Below, piece after piece: positions 1 to 9,670 of a stretch of DNA of 64,000 nucleotides (within the stretch, counting starts at the first letter, position 1; each line of letters starts with the position of its first letter). The stretch lies in NCBI RefSeq assembly GCF_000296505.1, contig NZ_JH815209.1, forward strand, positions 636,341 through 700,340, written 5' to 3'. This DNA is from Schaalia turicensis ACS-279-V-Col4. Lineage in GTDB: Bacteria > Actinomycetota > Actinomycetes > Actinomycetales > Actinomycetaceae. Both the position numbers and the translations under genes were made by a program. The notes under the pieces are model-generated. The model was not told the origin of the DNA. It was given only the letters and a program-made list of their open reading frames with translations, and ran no database searches.

Positions 1-1310
1 TCAGTCTTGCCGTCAGTGCCGGTGGTCTTGGTGCTGTACTCAGCAGCAACTCCTGCACAGTTCGACCGATCGTCGGTCTTAACGCAGTTTTCGGCGTCAG
101 CCTTCTGGGCGAAGGCGATGAACTCTGCGCCCGAAAGTGCAGCATTATCGGTGGCGTCGGTCTTCTTGATCTGGAAATCGCCGAACTTGATGGTCGGGTC
201 TGTAGGGTTAGGGTTGTTCGGATCGGGATCGCCCGGGTTCGGGACAACCGGGTCGGAGGGGTTCTCGCCCTCACCGTTGCCGGGAATGAAACCGAACTTG
301 TTGATTACGACAACGTTACCGGCATTATCTTTCTTCGCACCAGACAGATCGTCCTTGAGCTTCAGGTTGAAGACAGCGGTTACCTGAACGTTGGTGCCAG
401 CTGCAGCGTTAGCGGCAGTGGCAATCTTGGTGAGGCCGGCGTCGGTGAAGGTCACCTGGACACGGGTACGCGTACCAGCGGTGTAACCAGCCGGGTCGGG
501 TGTGACAGAAACAGTGTAATCATCGGTGAGAGTCAGCTTGGTGTCACCGACCTTCACATCACCTACAACTGCCGCGGCGGGAGTTTCGAAAGCGTCAACC
601 TGGACGTCATCGAAGATGGCGAAGCCCTGAATATCGGCCTTGGTCAGATCCTTGGCGCCCTGTTCGGTGCCCTTGGACTTGTTCAGCTTGGCGGTAACGG
701 TGTAGCTGGTATTAGCTCCCGCGCCAACAATGCTACCCGACGGGTTGCTCTTGGTGACGTTGCCGGACTCGTTGACGTTCTTCGGGTTAACGGTTACGTC
801 GTAGTTGTAGGTCAGGTTGGTCGAATCGGTGCCGGTGATTTCCGGGATGGTCATGTAGAACTTCTTGACATCCACGGTGTGGCCAGCAGGGATCGTGGTC
901 TCCTCGACCTGGTAGAGGCCTACCGGGAGGTTAGAGAAGGTTGTCTCACCATTGGTGTCAGTCTTCTGCTCAGGATGCACAGTGCCGGGAGTAACGGTAG
1001 CGGTGCCCTTATTCATCGCATCGATGTTCTTGGCGATGGTCTCCCAGCCGGCGTAGGTAGTGGTATTCACGTCATCATTGCCGATTTTGGCGACCTGAGT
1101 GACGGTGAAGCCAGCGCCTTCAACCTTGGCGCCACCGTTCTTGTCATCTGTCTTGATGATCTTGATCGAGCCCGTGGTCGGTGCTCCGTCTGCCCAAGGG
1201 GCAGTGCCAGTGGGCGCAGCGTTCGCTGCTCCGCCAGCGCCCAGTCCGCCGACTAGCGTCAGCGCGAAAGCTGCTGCTAGCAGCTTTCGGAATGACTTTT
1301 TCTTAGCCAT
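1..1310 (-). CDS. SpaA/SpaH-type LPXTG major pilin, C-terminus outside window
   Basis: The reading frame opens with ATG at 1310 and runs off the left edge of the window (about 436 codons seen). Residues 1-31 form a Sec signal peptide: a basic KKK start, a hydrophobic core, and an ANA/AP cleavage site. A pilin-motif-like stretch (YDVTVNPKN) puts the likely cross-linking lysine near residue 177. An E-box-like GLYQVEETT lies near 131-139. A second CnaB-like domain starts after a proline/asparagine-rich linker with FGDFQIKKTD. These are hallmarks of sortase-polymerised fimbrial shaft subunits that form isopeptide bonds. The gene lies downstream of the giant adhesin in the same orientation, the usual tip-then-shaft order. 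A class C sortase would be expected further left, but this is inference. The cell-wall sorting signal is not visible here. Confidence 0.88.
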   Translation of the reverse strand, partial: MAKKKSFRKLLAAAFALTLVGGLGAGGAANAAPTGTAPWADGAPTTGSIKIIKTDDKNGGAKVEGAGFTVTQVAKIGNDDVNTTTYAGWETIAKNIDAMNKGTATVTPGTVHPEQKTDTNGETTFSNLPVGLYQVEETTIPAGHTVDVKKFYMTIPEITGTDSTNLTYNYDVTVNPKNVNESGNVTKSNPSGSIVGAGANTSYTVTAKLNKSKGTEQGAKDLTKADIQGFAIFDDVQVDAFETPAAAVVGDVKVGDTKLTLTDDYTVSVTPDPAGYTAGTRTRVQVTFTDAGLTKIATAANAAAGTNVQVTAVFNLKLKDDLSGAKKDNAGNVVVINKFGFIPGNGEGENPSDPVVPNPGDPDPNNPNPTDPTIKFGDFQIKKTDATDNAALSGAEFIAFAQKADAENCVKTDDRSNCAGVAAEYSTKTTGTDGKT

Positions 1311-1325
1311 TTTCTTTCCTTTCAA

Positions 1326-1390
1326 TGTCATTTTGACATCGGTTGATGTCCTTGCTGCCCGAAGTTTCGGGCCAGGCATCTTCCGATGCC
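1326..1390 (-). promoter_or_regulatory. three tandem hairpins in the leader of the major pilin gene
   Basis: Between the adhesin stop and the pilin start lie three perfect short inverted repeats in a row: GACATC/GATGTC (1335-1350, loop of 4), GCCCGAA/TTCGGGC (1357-1372, loop of 2) and GGCATC/GATGCC (1375-1390, loop of 4). An overlapping TGTCA/TGACA repeat is at 1326-1338. None is followed by a T-run on the minus strand, so simple termination is unlikely. They could process or stabilise the pilin mRNA relative to the adhesin mRNA, which is inference. Confidence 0.5.
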
Positions 1391-1527
1391 CCTACTATGT
1401 CCAGGATTCGAATTGCTGGTTATCTCGTCCCAACTTGTGCGTGTCGGATCTCTCCAGCAGGCACAAGATGAGTTATTTGGCTTTCCAGCGATCGGCCAGT
1501 TTCAGCTGTCCTACCGGCGGACCCCAT

Positions 1528-4500
1528 TTAAGCCCTGGACTCTCCACGTCTAGTCCGATACAGGTAGCCACCCCCTGCCAAAGCAACTATCAACAGCGCC
1601 GCGTAACCCGCGACGTAGTTGAGGCTAAACACGCCCGTCTTGGGCAGTACAGCCTCGACAACATGAACCGTGATCGGCTTACGCACCCAGTTGACACCCT
1701 CAATGGGCGTGCCGTCGCCACTCACCGTGCCGTCGTCATTCAGTGTGAAGCCCTCGCCCACTGCGTAGACGTAACACTTGTACGTGCCAACCTGGGCGTC
1801 GTTTGCGTTGCCGTCAATCTTCGCGACAGTACGCGCCTTGTAGCCGTCCAGACCGATCTGGTCGGCGTTAGGCGTTTCGACGCCGAACTTGGTGTCGCTG
1901 ATCCCCACCGAAGGCTGGCCGTTTTGATCGGAAGGTAGGCCGTCAACGGAGCCGTCAGAGGCCTGGGACGGGGCGCAAAGCGTCTGAACGTTGATCTTCG
2001 AGGGATTCCCGTGAGAGAAAGCCTCAACGTTCATCGGCCTGAACATCGGCGAACCCTTAACGATCGTCTCCTCGTCGGGCATAACGTTCAGCTCCAACGC
2101 CTGCTTGATGTTAAGCAGGAACGTGCGCTCGCCAAGCCAGTTCTCGTCGACATGAGTGGTCTTGTTCAGCGACTTGTTCGGGCTGAACTGCGTGGTGTTG
2201 CGATCTGTGTTGCCGGTGGCGTCGGTGAAGTTCACGTGGCACATGTATGTCCCCGCCGACTTACCCTCCGTGCCGACAGTCAGTTGCCACGGGTCGTTAA
2301 CCACGTCGGTTGCTGGCTCGAACACGCCGCTGTCGTTGAGCCTGCCCTGCTGGCCGGTCAAGGTCAGCGTCTGGCCACCAACGTCCTCAGTGTATTCGAT
2401 GCCTTGGTGGAAAACCTTCCTGGGTTTATTGGCAGTTCCGCCGTCACCCACAACGGGCGCGCAGAATGTGGCGCTAGTCAGGTCAGTGTCCGTCGCGCTA
2501 TGGCCAGTTATCGCAACCGGGTAGCTACCCTTGCCGTCGTTGTCTTTGACATAGACGTTGTTGATAACTGTGTCGGCAGCAACCTGGCCGTTCTCGCCAA
2601 GGTAAACCTCTTGATCGTTTATCCCGTCGATATTCGGAGGCGTGGCGTCCTCAACCGTCACCGTTATCGGTAGCTTGGCGACCTTCACCACGGTGCCGTC
2701 CTGGTAGGTCCAGCGAGCAACCATCTTGTATTCGCCGACGTTATTCAGCTGACCCTTGAACACGACATCGGTTAGGTTGCCGCGGGCGTCGCGCACTTCC
2801 TCTAGCGAGAGCACCGGATATTTATTCAGCTCGGCCGCATCAGCCGGTGGCGTCTCGTATTCCAGCGTGAACCCGCTACCCTTCTTCATGTTGGCCGTGA
2901 CGCCATTCATGCCAAACAGGGAGTACGACTTGTGCCCGTCTTTCGAGTTGATCGGCTTGCCAACGTAGTTGGTCTCGGTCTCCAACAAGGTGCCTGCTTC
3001 ACCGGTTATTGTCTGCGCGGTAAGAACGGTCTCGTTGTTGGCGACCGTCATGTTGTACCTGGCGGTGACAGTTGCGGTCTTGCCGTCATTGTTGCGGACG
3101 GTCAACTCGACGTCAACCCAGGTTTGTTGTTCTTTAGTCGGCGTGCCGATGAAGTAGTAGCCGTACTTCTTACACGGCTCGCCTTCGCCACCTGGGATCT
3201 CGCATCTAGTGCCGAAACTGACGCCTTCGGGTAGCTGAGCAGGGTTCACCACTCTCATGGAGTCGAGCTTCTGGTCGGTGCCATCGGAGTTCTTGCCCAG
3301 GGTGTATTCAAGCGGGCCCCACGTCACCGGGTTGTTTACCGTGCCGTAGAAATCGGCAGGTTTAAGCGTCGGCTTTGCAGCGGGCTCGGCCAGTACCTCA
3401 ATGTTCATGATGAACGAGATCTCTTCGTGCTCGCCGTGGTCGGACGAGTTGGTGCTGGTCGCCGTCACCTTGTACTGGTAGACGCCCAGCGTGGCATCAC
3501 CCGCGACCGTGCCGTCCAGCTTGATAATGCGCTTATTGCACGTCGCCGGATCGCCAGTGGCAAGCAAAGCATCGCCCTCATCGGTGAGACACTTGCCGTT
3601 GTTAGCTTCACCGAGGTTCACGCCTTTAGGACGGTTGTCGCCCATCGGCTCGAACTTCTTGATCTGGTATGCCGCCTCGCCAGCCTTAGGCCCAGCCAAG
3701 AACTTCAGGTCGAAGTTATCTCCGCGATGCACACGATAGGTGTCACCCTGCTTCCAGACGGTGGTGCCCGAAGCAGGCTGCTCCCCATCCATAGCCGGTG
3801 AGAAAGCGCCTTCGCCGGTCCAGGCTGTAATGACGGGATCTTTCAGGTCGACGTCAGGAAGAACCTCGATGCGCCAAGGCTCGGGAAGCGTTATGCGACT
3901 ATTGGGAGTGCCAAAGGCGAATTGCGGCTCGTCAATGACGTCGACCTGCAGGTCGTGGATGCCGAGCGGAGCGCCGTAGCGCAGGCGACCCGTGGGCTTA
4001 TTAGCCGCGCTATGCGGATTGAAGTTGGCGGGTTTGCCGTTCCATTCGTCAGGTAGCGATTCCTCAAGATTCTTGTCGTAATTCTGGGCCTCGAAGCCTG
4101 CTCTACCACGAGTGTTTCGGTACTTATCCATGAAACTGCCCTTGGAATAGATCGGCACGCCGTCCTCGGCGTCTGTGGAGATCACACAGCCGACGCGTTC
4201 GCTGGGCAGGTTATTGTTATCGCCGTTGTACATAACCGTGACGATGTCGAGGCCAAGCTCACGCCAGAGCTTTTCCTGCTCGTATTTCGGAATGAACTTT
4301 AACTTCTGGTTGTTGTAGCCATTAGAAATGGTGCCAGCATAGTTGGTTCCGTTGTGGTAACGGAATATGTACTTGCAGAAGCTGCCTTTTGCATTCCAGT
4401 CGACAAGACTATCCGTCTTAAATACCTTATTTTGGGCGTCCCACGTCCAATCGGAGGTGTCCCACTGCTTCGAGGCCCAGTCGCCACCTTCGGTCTTGTC

Positions 4501-7320
4501 AGTGGATTTCGTGTTGAAGTCCTTGGTGTTGTACTGTCCGACAATCCAACGCCCGTCAAAGCCGACCGGCTCGCCCCAGTGGAACTGGTGCGGACGCGGG
4601 TTCGACCAGTTCTCGTTGTAGAACCTGCGGGCGTTGTAGGGAACCAACACAGCCTGTTTGGTCTGGGCCTTGGGTAAAGCACGCTCAGAGTTAACGCCCT
4701 TGTGGATCACCTCGTTGCCGTTTGAATCCAGCACGGGGTTGCCGTTCTTGTCCAGCACCTTCGTTTCGGACATCCACTCGCGACTGAGGTAGTCGCCGGC
4801 CTTCTGGGTCTGGTAGTCGAAGGTGAGCACCTGAACACCGACGTTCAGCTCGGACTTGTTTGGAGGAGTAACACAACCATCAGGTGTATTGAGTTTGCCG
4901 GTGATCTGGTCTACAGGAATACTGCCGTCATCATTCCTTTGCATCTTGGGGCTGCACAGGACGATGTCTTTGTTCGGCATCTTCTCGCCACCGGGACGAA
5001 CCAGGAAGTAGCCGGGATCCTTGTTTGTACCGACCTCGTTTTCCCAACGTTTCTTATCACCTTGTAAGCCTCCCCAGACAGTCTTATTACTCCACCAGGT
5101 GCGGGAGTCGTCTGACCCGCCACCTGGCTGGTTTCCCCAGACAAGTGTCGGCCAACGCTCGCCCGTGTTTCCGGAGACAGCATCGTAGTATTTGCCGTTG
5201 CCACGCACGCGCCAAACTATGTCATTAAAACCATCGACTGGCTTGCCGGTGACTTTGTTGTAGAACTGCCATGCACCGTAGTCAATGTTCGAGCTACCAC
5301 CGGCAGCCGATGAAAAGTCTCCCTTGGTTTGGACGCTGTTCTTCAACTTGCCGTCACTGTTCCACACGATCAACTGGCCGGAACTCTGGCTACCGCCCTT
5401 AGTACGATCACTTAATACGCTGCCGGGCTGGTAGTCTTTGCCGTCGCGCACCTCCACGCGAATCGGGCCGTTACGGTAAGCCTCTTTAGTGCCCGCAACA
5501 GCATTTTCCGTAGCAAGGGCACCACTGTTAAGGCTGCGGCGATACGGGGTCAGATAGACCGGCGTACCATACGGGGCCCCGTAGAGCTGCTGGCAAGAAC
5601 CCTCGCCGGTGCCCTCCGTGCAGGGGATGTGGCAAAACGAGCTGTTATTCTTGTCTTGATCTCGATTCGCTTCACCATTAGTGTTCAGTTCGCCGACGGT
5701 CGGGTTCTCCACGCAGTTTGTTTCGAAGTCGGCTTCGGTAAGCGATTTTCCGGCATCTGCCGTTTCGGCATCGGTGCCTTTTTTGTTGTATCCGTTCTTA
5801 TAGAAACCACCGTATTTAATGCGATTGAACTGAGTGTAGGTGTCGGGATCCGGTATTATCTCCGTCGCGTAATCGGCATTTTGCTTTGGCGTGTAGCCCA
5901 GGTGAATCTCGGTATAGGGCAGGACAATCTCCGGCTGATCCCACTCCCAGCCGTCACCCAGCGCCGACCCGCCGGTGGTTTCACACTGTTTCTGGGAAAG
6001 CACCCTCATCGAGTCGGTGTCTAGCTTCGTGTCACCCCGCGCCAGCGTCAACGCGCCGCGCCCGGTGTTCGCCTCGTTAGCGCGGATACCGTCCAGCTCT
6101 GCCTCAGTGAAAGTCACCTGCTGTGAGCAAATGCCGTCACCATCGCAAGACGCCGTGATCTGCTTGGAGATCTCGGTGCCGTCGCCGTTGGGCTTAAACG
6201 TGAGCGTGTAACTGGTGCCCTTGTGCAGGCCCTTTAGAGTCACGGAAACATCGCCGGCGGTCTTGCCGTCTTCGCCACACGGCTTGCTGACCGCATCGAT
6301 GAACGGCTCAAGAACCGTGAACGGACGCTGATCGACGACCTCATCGCGCGGGATGGTCATGCCCTTGAGCGGGTAGTTAGTGCCTACGTCTATCGGCTTA
6401 GTAACATCAAAATCCTGCTTAGCTTTAGTGTGCACCAACCGCATCAGATAATTGCCCGCAGCAAGGTCGACCGGCACATTCCACTCGCCCATTGACTTGT
6501 GGGCGAACTGGTCTTCAATGACTTCAACTACGCCGTTGGCATTCTTCTTGGTGTCGGGGCGAATCTGCGAATCGACCTCGCGGCAGGTTGGCTTGCCTTC
6601 AGTCAGCTTCAGTTTGCCGTCGGCATCTGCATCGCACAGCTCGACGCGGTGCGTGCCCTCATCGGCGTCACGCGACTCGCCCAAATCGAGATAGCTGGTG
6701 TACACCTTCTGGCCAGGCAGTGCGGTGTAGCTGGCTTCGCCCTCCTGAGACTTGCCGTAAGCGTCGTCGCGGGCCTGCCGCGCTTTATCGTTCTCGGCGG
6801 CCTCGTCAGAACCCTTAGTTATATTGCCCGTGTAGGTGAAAACCTTGGAATCGGTGACCCGCAGTGGCGCGATATTGATGACGTCGTACTCAGTCTGGCC
6901 CTTTGAATTGCCCAAAGCATCCTTCTGCGGCTCGCGCTTGGAGACCAGCGCCATCTGGTAATCGCCGGTCGGGAATCCCTCCGGCACTTGCATCTTCATC
7001 AGGCCATTATTTTTGGTAGCCACATCCTCGGAGGTGACCCAACCCTCTTCGTTGGCGAAATACCAAGACCCTCGCTCTGAAGCAATGGAATCCCAGGAGG
7101 AACCACGCGGCACGGCGACCAAACGGTAGCTGAAGCCAGGCATCGGCACCCTGATATTCGCCCAGATAGTCTTAGCGTCTTTGCTCTCCTGCTCATCAAT
7201 GGTGCTCTCGTTTGCCAGCACCGACTCGGTGGAGTGCCGCGAATAATCCACCTCGGGCAGGGTTGGGATCAGACCCAGATCGAGACCAGTTCCAGCCAAC
7301 TGGTAGTTATTCTGACCCAC
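1528..7320 (-). CDS. giant LPXTG surface adhesin, C-terminal part after in-frame stop
   Basis: This open frame (1930 codons from its first ATG) ends with a cell-wall sorting signal: LPKTG, a hydrophobic helix, then a TRRGESRA tail. Sortase anchoring to peptidoglycan is therefore expected. The body is a long array of Ig-like or beta-sandwich segments with paired cysteines, resembling fimbrial tip adhesins or MSCRAMM-like proteins of actinomycetes. I could not assign each segment to a family. The piece lacks its own signal peptide. It is in the same frame as the upstream segment ending at 7453; the two are separated only by a TAG at 7453-7455 plus 44 sense codons. I read it as the C-terminal part of one protein of about 2,410 codons. 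It may be unexpressed unless the stop is read through, reverted or an error. Confidence 0.75.
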   Translation of the reverse strand: MGQNNYQLAGTGLDLGLIPTLPEVDYSRHSTESVLANESTIDEQESKDAKTIWANIRVPMPGFSYRLVAVPRGSSWDSIASERGSWYFANEEGWVTSEDVATKNNGLMKMQVPEGFPTGDYQMALVSKREPQKDALGNSKGQTEYDVINIAPLRVTDSKVFTYTGNITKGSDEAAENDKARQARDDAYGKSQEGEASYTALPGQKVYTSYLDLGESRDADEGTHRVELCDADADGKLKLTEGKPTCREVDSQIRPDTKKNANGVVEVIEDQFAHKSMGEWNVPVDLAAGNYLMRLVHTKAKQDFDVTKPIDVGTNYPLKGMTIPRDEVVDQRPFTVLEPFIDAVSKPCGEDGKTAGDVSVTLKGLHKGTSYTLTFKPNGDGTEISKQITASCDGDGICSQQVTFTEAELDGIRANEANTGRGALTLARGDTKLDTDSMRVLSQKQCETTGGSALGDGWEWDQPEIVLPYTEIHLGYTPKQNADYATEIIPDPDTYTQFNRIKYGGFYKNGYNKKGTDAETADAGKSLTEADFETNCVENPTVGELNTNGEANRDQDKNNSSFCHIPCTEGTGEGSCQQLYGAPYGTPVYLTPYRRSLNSGALATENAVAGTKEAYRNGPIRVEVRDGKDYQPGSVLSDRTKGGSQSSGQLIVWNSDGKLKNSVQTKGDFSSAAGGSSNIDYGAWQFYNKVTGKPVDGFNDIVWRVRGNGKYYDAVSGNTGERWPTLVWGNQPGGGSDDSRTWWSNKTVWGGLQGDKKRWENEVGTNKDPGYFLVRPGGEKMPNKDIVLCSPKMQRNDDGSIPVDQITGKLNTPDGCVTPPNKSELNVGVQVLTFDYQTQKAGDYLSREWMSETKVLDKNGNPVLDSNGNEVIHKGVNSERALPKAQTKQAVLVPYNARRFYNENWSNPRPHQFHWGEPVGFDGRWIVGQYNTKDFNTKSTDKTEGGDWASKQWDTSDWTWDAQNKVFKTDSLVDWNAKGSFCKYIFRYHNGTNYAGTISNGYNNQKLKFIPKYEQEKLWRELGLDIVTVMYNGDNNNLPSERVGCVISTDAEDGVPIYSKGSFMDKYRNTRGRAGFEAQNYDKNLEESLPDEWNGKPANFNPHSAANKPTGRLRYGAPLGIHDLQVDVIDEPQFAFGTPNSRITLPEPWRIEVLPDVDLKDPVITAWTGEGAFSPAMDGEQPASGTTVWKQGDTYRVHRGDNFDLKFLAGPKAGEAAYQIKKFEPMGDNRPKGVNLGEANNGKCLTDEGDALLATGDPATCNKRIIKLDGTVAGDATLGVYQYKVTATSTNSSDHGEHEEISFIMNIEVLAEPAAKPTLKPADFYGTVNNPVTWGPLEYTLGKNSDGTDQKLDSMRVVNPAQLPEGVSFGTRCEIPGGEGEPCKKYGYYFIGTPTKEQQTWVDVELTVRNNDGKTATVTARYNMTVANNETVLTAQTITGEAGTLLETETNYVGKPINSKDGHKSYSLFGMNGVTANMKKGSGFTLEYETPPADAAELNKYPVLSLEEVRDARGNLTDVVFKGQLNNVGEYKMVARWTYQDGTVVKVAKLPITVTVEDATPPNIDGINDQEVYLGENGQVAADTVINNVYVKDNDGKGSYPVAITGHSATDTDLTSATFCAPVVGDGGTANKPRKVFHQGIEYTEDVGGQTLTLTGQQGRLNDSGVFEPATDVVNDPWQLTVGTEGKSAGTYMCHVNFTDATGNTDRNTTQFSPNKSLNKTTHVDENWLGERTFLLNIKQALELNVMPDEETIVKGSPMFRPMNVEAFSHGNPSKINVQTLCAPSQASDGSVDGLPSDQNGQPSVGISDTKFGVETPNADQIGLDGYKARTVAKIDGNANDAQVGTYKCYVYAVGEGFTLNDDGTVSGDGTPIEGVNWVRKPITVHVVEAVLPKTGVFSLNYVAGYAALLIVALAGGGYLYRTRRGESRA

Positions 7321-7452
7321 AGCCTGCGCAACCTCCCAAACCAGGAGGTCGGGCAGACAGTAGCCTGTGCGGAACTCACAGGCGCCATCGACTGAAGAAA
7401 CACCAGTGCCAAACGGGGCGCCTGCGTTACCATAAGCTGGGCGGATCGTGCC

Positions 7453-8763
7453 CTACCAGCCATTGGCACCAACCGCGGCGAAACCTTCGGGCAAACCACT
7501 GCCCGAAGAACTTGCCTTCAGGATGCGGCTCTTATTTTCAGGCTTCAGCAGCTCGTTATAAAGCCCTTCCGACTTGGCTTTTTCGGTGCCAGCATCCTCA
7601 GCCTGCGGGCGACGATCCTTGTTAATCAATGCCTTGATATCGGCCTCTGCCTCTTCATAGTTCGCTGGCGGCTCGATGGTCACCATGAACTTGGCAGGCG
7701 AAGCACCCGCCGAAATCGGGCGGTTATGAACTTCGGATACATCGTCCCAGCCGATGCAGAACGCGCCGTCCATATCGGTGTAGTCGTAGCGGGTCTGCAA
7801 AATGTCCGTCGGCTTGCCGAGGCCGTCCTGGGCATAAGAAGAAACCACAACTCGCACGCCAGGCACAGCCGGGTCTTTAGCTGCAGTTCGGTCTCTCTTG
7901 CCCGGCGCGCTATCCCAGCGGTCAAATCTGAACGTGCGGTCGGCATAAACGTGGCCGCACAGGAAAAGGTTAGTGTCAACGTTGCGCTTACCTGGCGCAA
8001 CGTGACGCGACGAAGGCACCCACTGGTTCTTCGGCAGGTGCTTGCCCTTCTTGTCGTACTCGTCGCCCAGCGGGTCGGCGGGAGACTGACGGCTGGCAGG
8101 GTGGCCGTTCACATCATCCTTGTTCCAAGCGTCGTTCTCGTCTGCGGCGGTCTTCGTTTTGGGGCGGAAAGCCATGTTGAAGTTCGAGATCGAACCATGA
8201 ATGTAGTTTGTGGTTCCCAACCATGACAGGGTTAGCGTGTCAACGACGTTGAAGCGGCCGCCGCCGTTGAGGCGCTTGGGGGTGAAATCTGCAAGCGGGC
8301 CACCAGGGTTGTAGTTGGACTCATCAACCCAGACCCGAACCCGGTCGAAGCGCTCGATACGTACGCGCGGGTTCTCTGCATCGGCAGGCAAGTTATACGC
8401 TTCGCGCAGCGCTGGACGGAAGTTGAAAGTGTAGTCACCATCCGCGTTGGTGGTGGCCTCGAACGGCACCGGGTTGTTGAACTCGTCGCGAGACATAATC
8501 ACCGTGCCGTCAGACTTAATCAGCATGGCCTTCATCTTGACGCCTGCGATCGGCCAGTCCTGCGGGTCGAGACGCGTGGAAGCGTTGTAGATCTCGGGGT
8601 TGTGGCGGTGGTCATCGTAAACCTTGCCCCTAATCGTGCCGGGTTGCCCGCCCTCTAAGCCATCGTTGCCCAGGGATCGCGGTGCCGCGATCGCCTCAGC
8701 AGGTGTAAGTGTTATCAGCAGCAGGCAGCAAAGAAGGGCTGCTAAAAGCCCGCTCCCCCTCAT
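7453..8763 (-). CDS. giant surface adhesin, N-terminal part ending at in-frame TAG
   Basis: I chose the ATG at 8763 because an AGGAGGGG ribosome site lies 9 bases upstream and a clean signal peptide follows at once (MRGSGLLAALL..., cleavage near AIAAP). The longer frame starts at 8883, and 8805 is an alternative ATG. Two SdrD B-like or carboxypeptidase-regulatory-like domains are visible, starting at GTIRGKVYDD and FLCGHVYADR. The product would be secreted but unanchored, because TAG at 7453-7455 ends it before the rest of the protein. Sense codons continue in the same frame on the far side, so this is a nonsense interruption and not a frameshift. The preceding codon is TGG (Trp); CAG or TGG to TAG would each need a single base change. 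Confidence 0.75.
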   Translation of the reverse strand: MRGSGLLAALLCCLLLITLTPAEAIAAPRSLGNDGLEGGQPGTIRGKVYDDHRHNPEIYNASTRLDPQDWPIAGVKMKAMLIKSDGTVIMSRDEFNNPVPFEATTNADGDYTFNFRPALREAYNLPADAENPRVRIERFDRVRVWVDESNYNPGGPLADFTPKRLNGGGRFNVVDTLTLSWLGTTNYIHGSISNFNMAFRPKTKTAADENDAWNKDDVNGHPASRQSPADPLGDEYDKKGKHLPKNQWVPSSRHVAPGKRNVDTNLFLCGHVYADRTFRFDRWDSAPGKRDRTAAKDPAVPGVRVVVSSYAQDGLGKPTDILQTRYDYTDMDGAFCIGWDDVSEVHNRPISAGASPAKFMVTIEPPANYEEAEADIKALINKDRRPQAEDAGTEKAKSEGLYNELLKPENKSRILKASSSGSGLPEGFAAVGANGW

Positions 8764-9007
8764 GCGGAAGATCCCCTCCTTAGGTCGAGCTGCCCTCAAA
8801 CGCATCCCAAACGCCCCTTCTTTGTTGCTTAGAACGGTTCCATAGTAAAGGTACTCTTCCAAAGAGAAGTTCGCAAACCCCATTTGCGAACACCGATAAC
8901 TCTATTGAGCCGGTGAAAAATCAAATTTTCACAGAGGCTCTTCCCAAAAAACCGGGGTTAATACCCAAAACTTCAAATTCAGTGAAAGATGTTTCACTTC
9001 CCTAGCG
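8764..9007 (-). promoter_or_regulatory. adhesin promoter region with two GTGAAA/TTTCAC inverted repeats
   Basis: The AT-rich stretch upstream of the adhesin carries two similar dyads: GTGAAAA/TTTTCAC at 8913-8932 and GTGAAA/TTTCAC at 8982-8997. They are about 69 bases apart centre to centre. Two related palindromes upstream of a pilus operon suggest operator sites. The region also abuts the silent hsdS copy. No confident -35/-10 pair was assigned. Confidence 0.35.
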
Positions 9008-9670
9008 ATGGTCGCTAGTGCCTGCAAAATTATTGAAGGATTATTAGCAATTCGCGAATTCACGGTAACTCGAGATGCTGAGAGCACACAGCGACAATCG
9101 CCTTCGACGCCAGCTTGGGAACAGCGTAAGTTGGGGGATACAGTAGGATCAACTTATGGTGGTGGCACTCCAAGCACATTGCATGATGAGTACTGGGGTG
9201 GCGTCATACCATGGATTCAATCCTCGAACGTCGTAGAAAACGAACTGTTTGACATCGATATCCCAAAGGCTATAACGCCGGAAGGGCTGAACAAATCAGC
9301 AGCCTTGCTTGTCCCCAAAAACTCTATCGCTGTGGTTACTCATGTCGGTGTTGGTAAGCTCGTTTACCTGCCTTTTCCCTATACAACGAGCCAAGATTTT
9401 GTCTCGCTTTCCGAGCTGAAAGGCGACGCGTCGTTCCTTTGTTATTCGATTTACAAGAAGCTTAATTCTGAGCTTCATATGGTTCAGGGTTCGGCAATTA
9501 AAGGAATTACAAAAGAAGAATTCCTCAGTAAAGAAATCAGCCTTCCGGGTGTCGAAGAGCAGGCTGCAATCGGCGATTTCTTCTCCCGTCTCGACCGCCT
9601 CATCACCCTTCATCAGCGTGAGCCACCCCACATGATGAAAGAGGGTAAAAATGCCAATCAGTATCAATGA
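9008..9670 (+). CDS. half-size HsdS specificity cassette (probably silent partner)
   Basis: The product carries a single type I target-recognition domain. The domain is framed by TPAWEQRKLGD near residue 36 and by the helix LDRLITLHQRE near the C-terminus. These are the same border motifs found in the opposing hsdS at 10574-11206, while the sequence between differs (YGGGTPSTLHDEYWGG... against FEFLKNNTLSRAG...). The first 35 residues show no HsdS features and no strong ribosome site is seen. This copy therefore probably acts as a donor that swaps into the expressed position. It overlaps the start of the recombinase gene by 20 bases. At about 220 aa it is half the usual HsdS length (about 400 aa, two recognition domains). 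Confidence 0.75.
   Translation: MVASACKIIEGLLAIREFTVTRDAESTQRQSPSTPAWEQRKLGDTVGSTYGGGTPSTLHDEYWGGVIPWIQSSNVVENELFDIDIPKAITPEGLNKSAALLVPKNSIAVVTHVGVGKLVYLPFPYTTSQDFVSLSELKGDASFLCYSIYKKLNSELHMVQGSAIKGITKEEFLSKEISLPGVEEQAAIGDFFSRLDRLITLHQREPPHMMKEGKNANQYQ
9114..9132 (+). repeat. outer inverted repeat, left copy (TRD start)
   Basis: These 19 bases encode the WEQRKL border and are repeated exactly, inverted, at 11130-11148. With the 35-base inner repeat they bracket the two recognition domains. Recombination here would exchange the complete domains between the two hsdS genes. Confidence 0.8.
9592..9626 (+). repeat. inner 35-bp perfect inverted repeat, left copy (TRD end)
   Basis: The 35 bases coding for DRLITLHQRE and neighbours are identical, in reverse complement, to 10594-10628. 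The two copies flank the recombinase gene almost exactly. Recombination between them would flip only the recombinase. Recombination at the outer pair would swap specificity domains. Confidence 0.9.
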
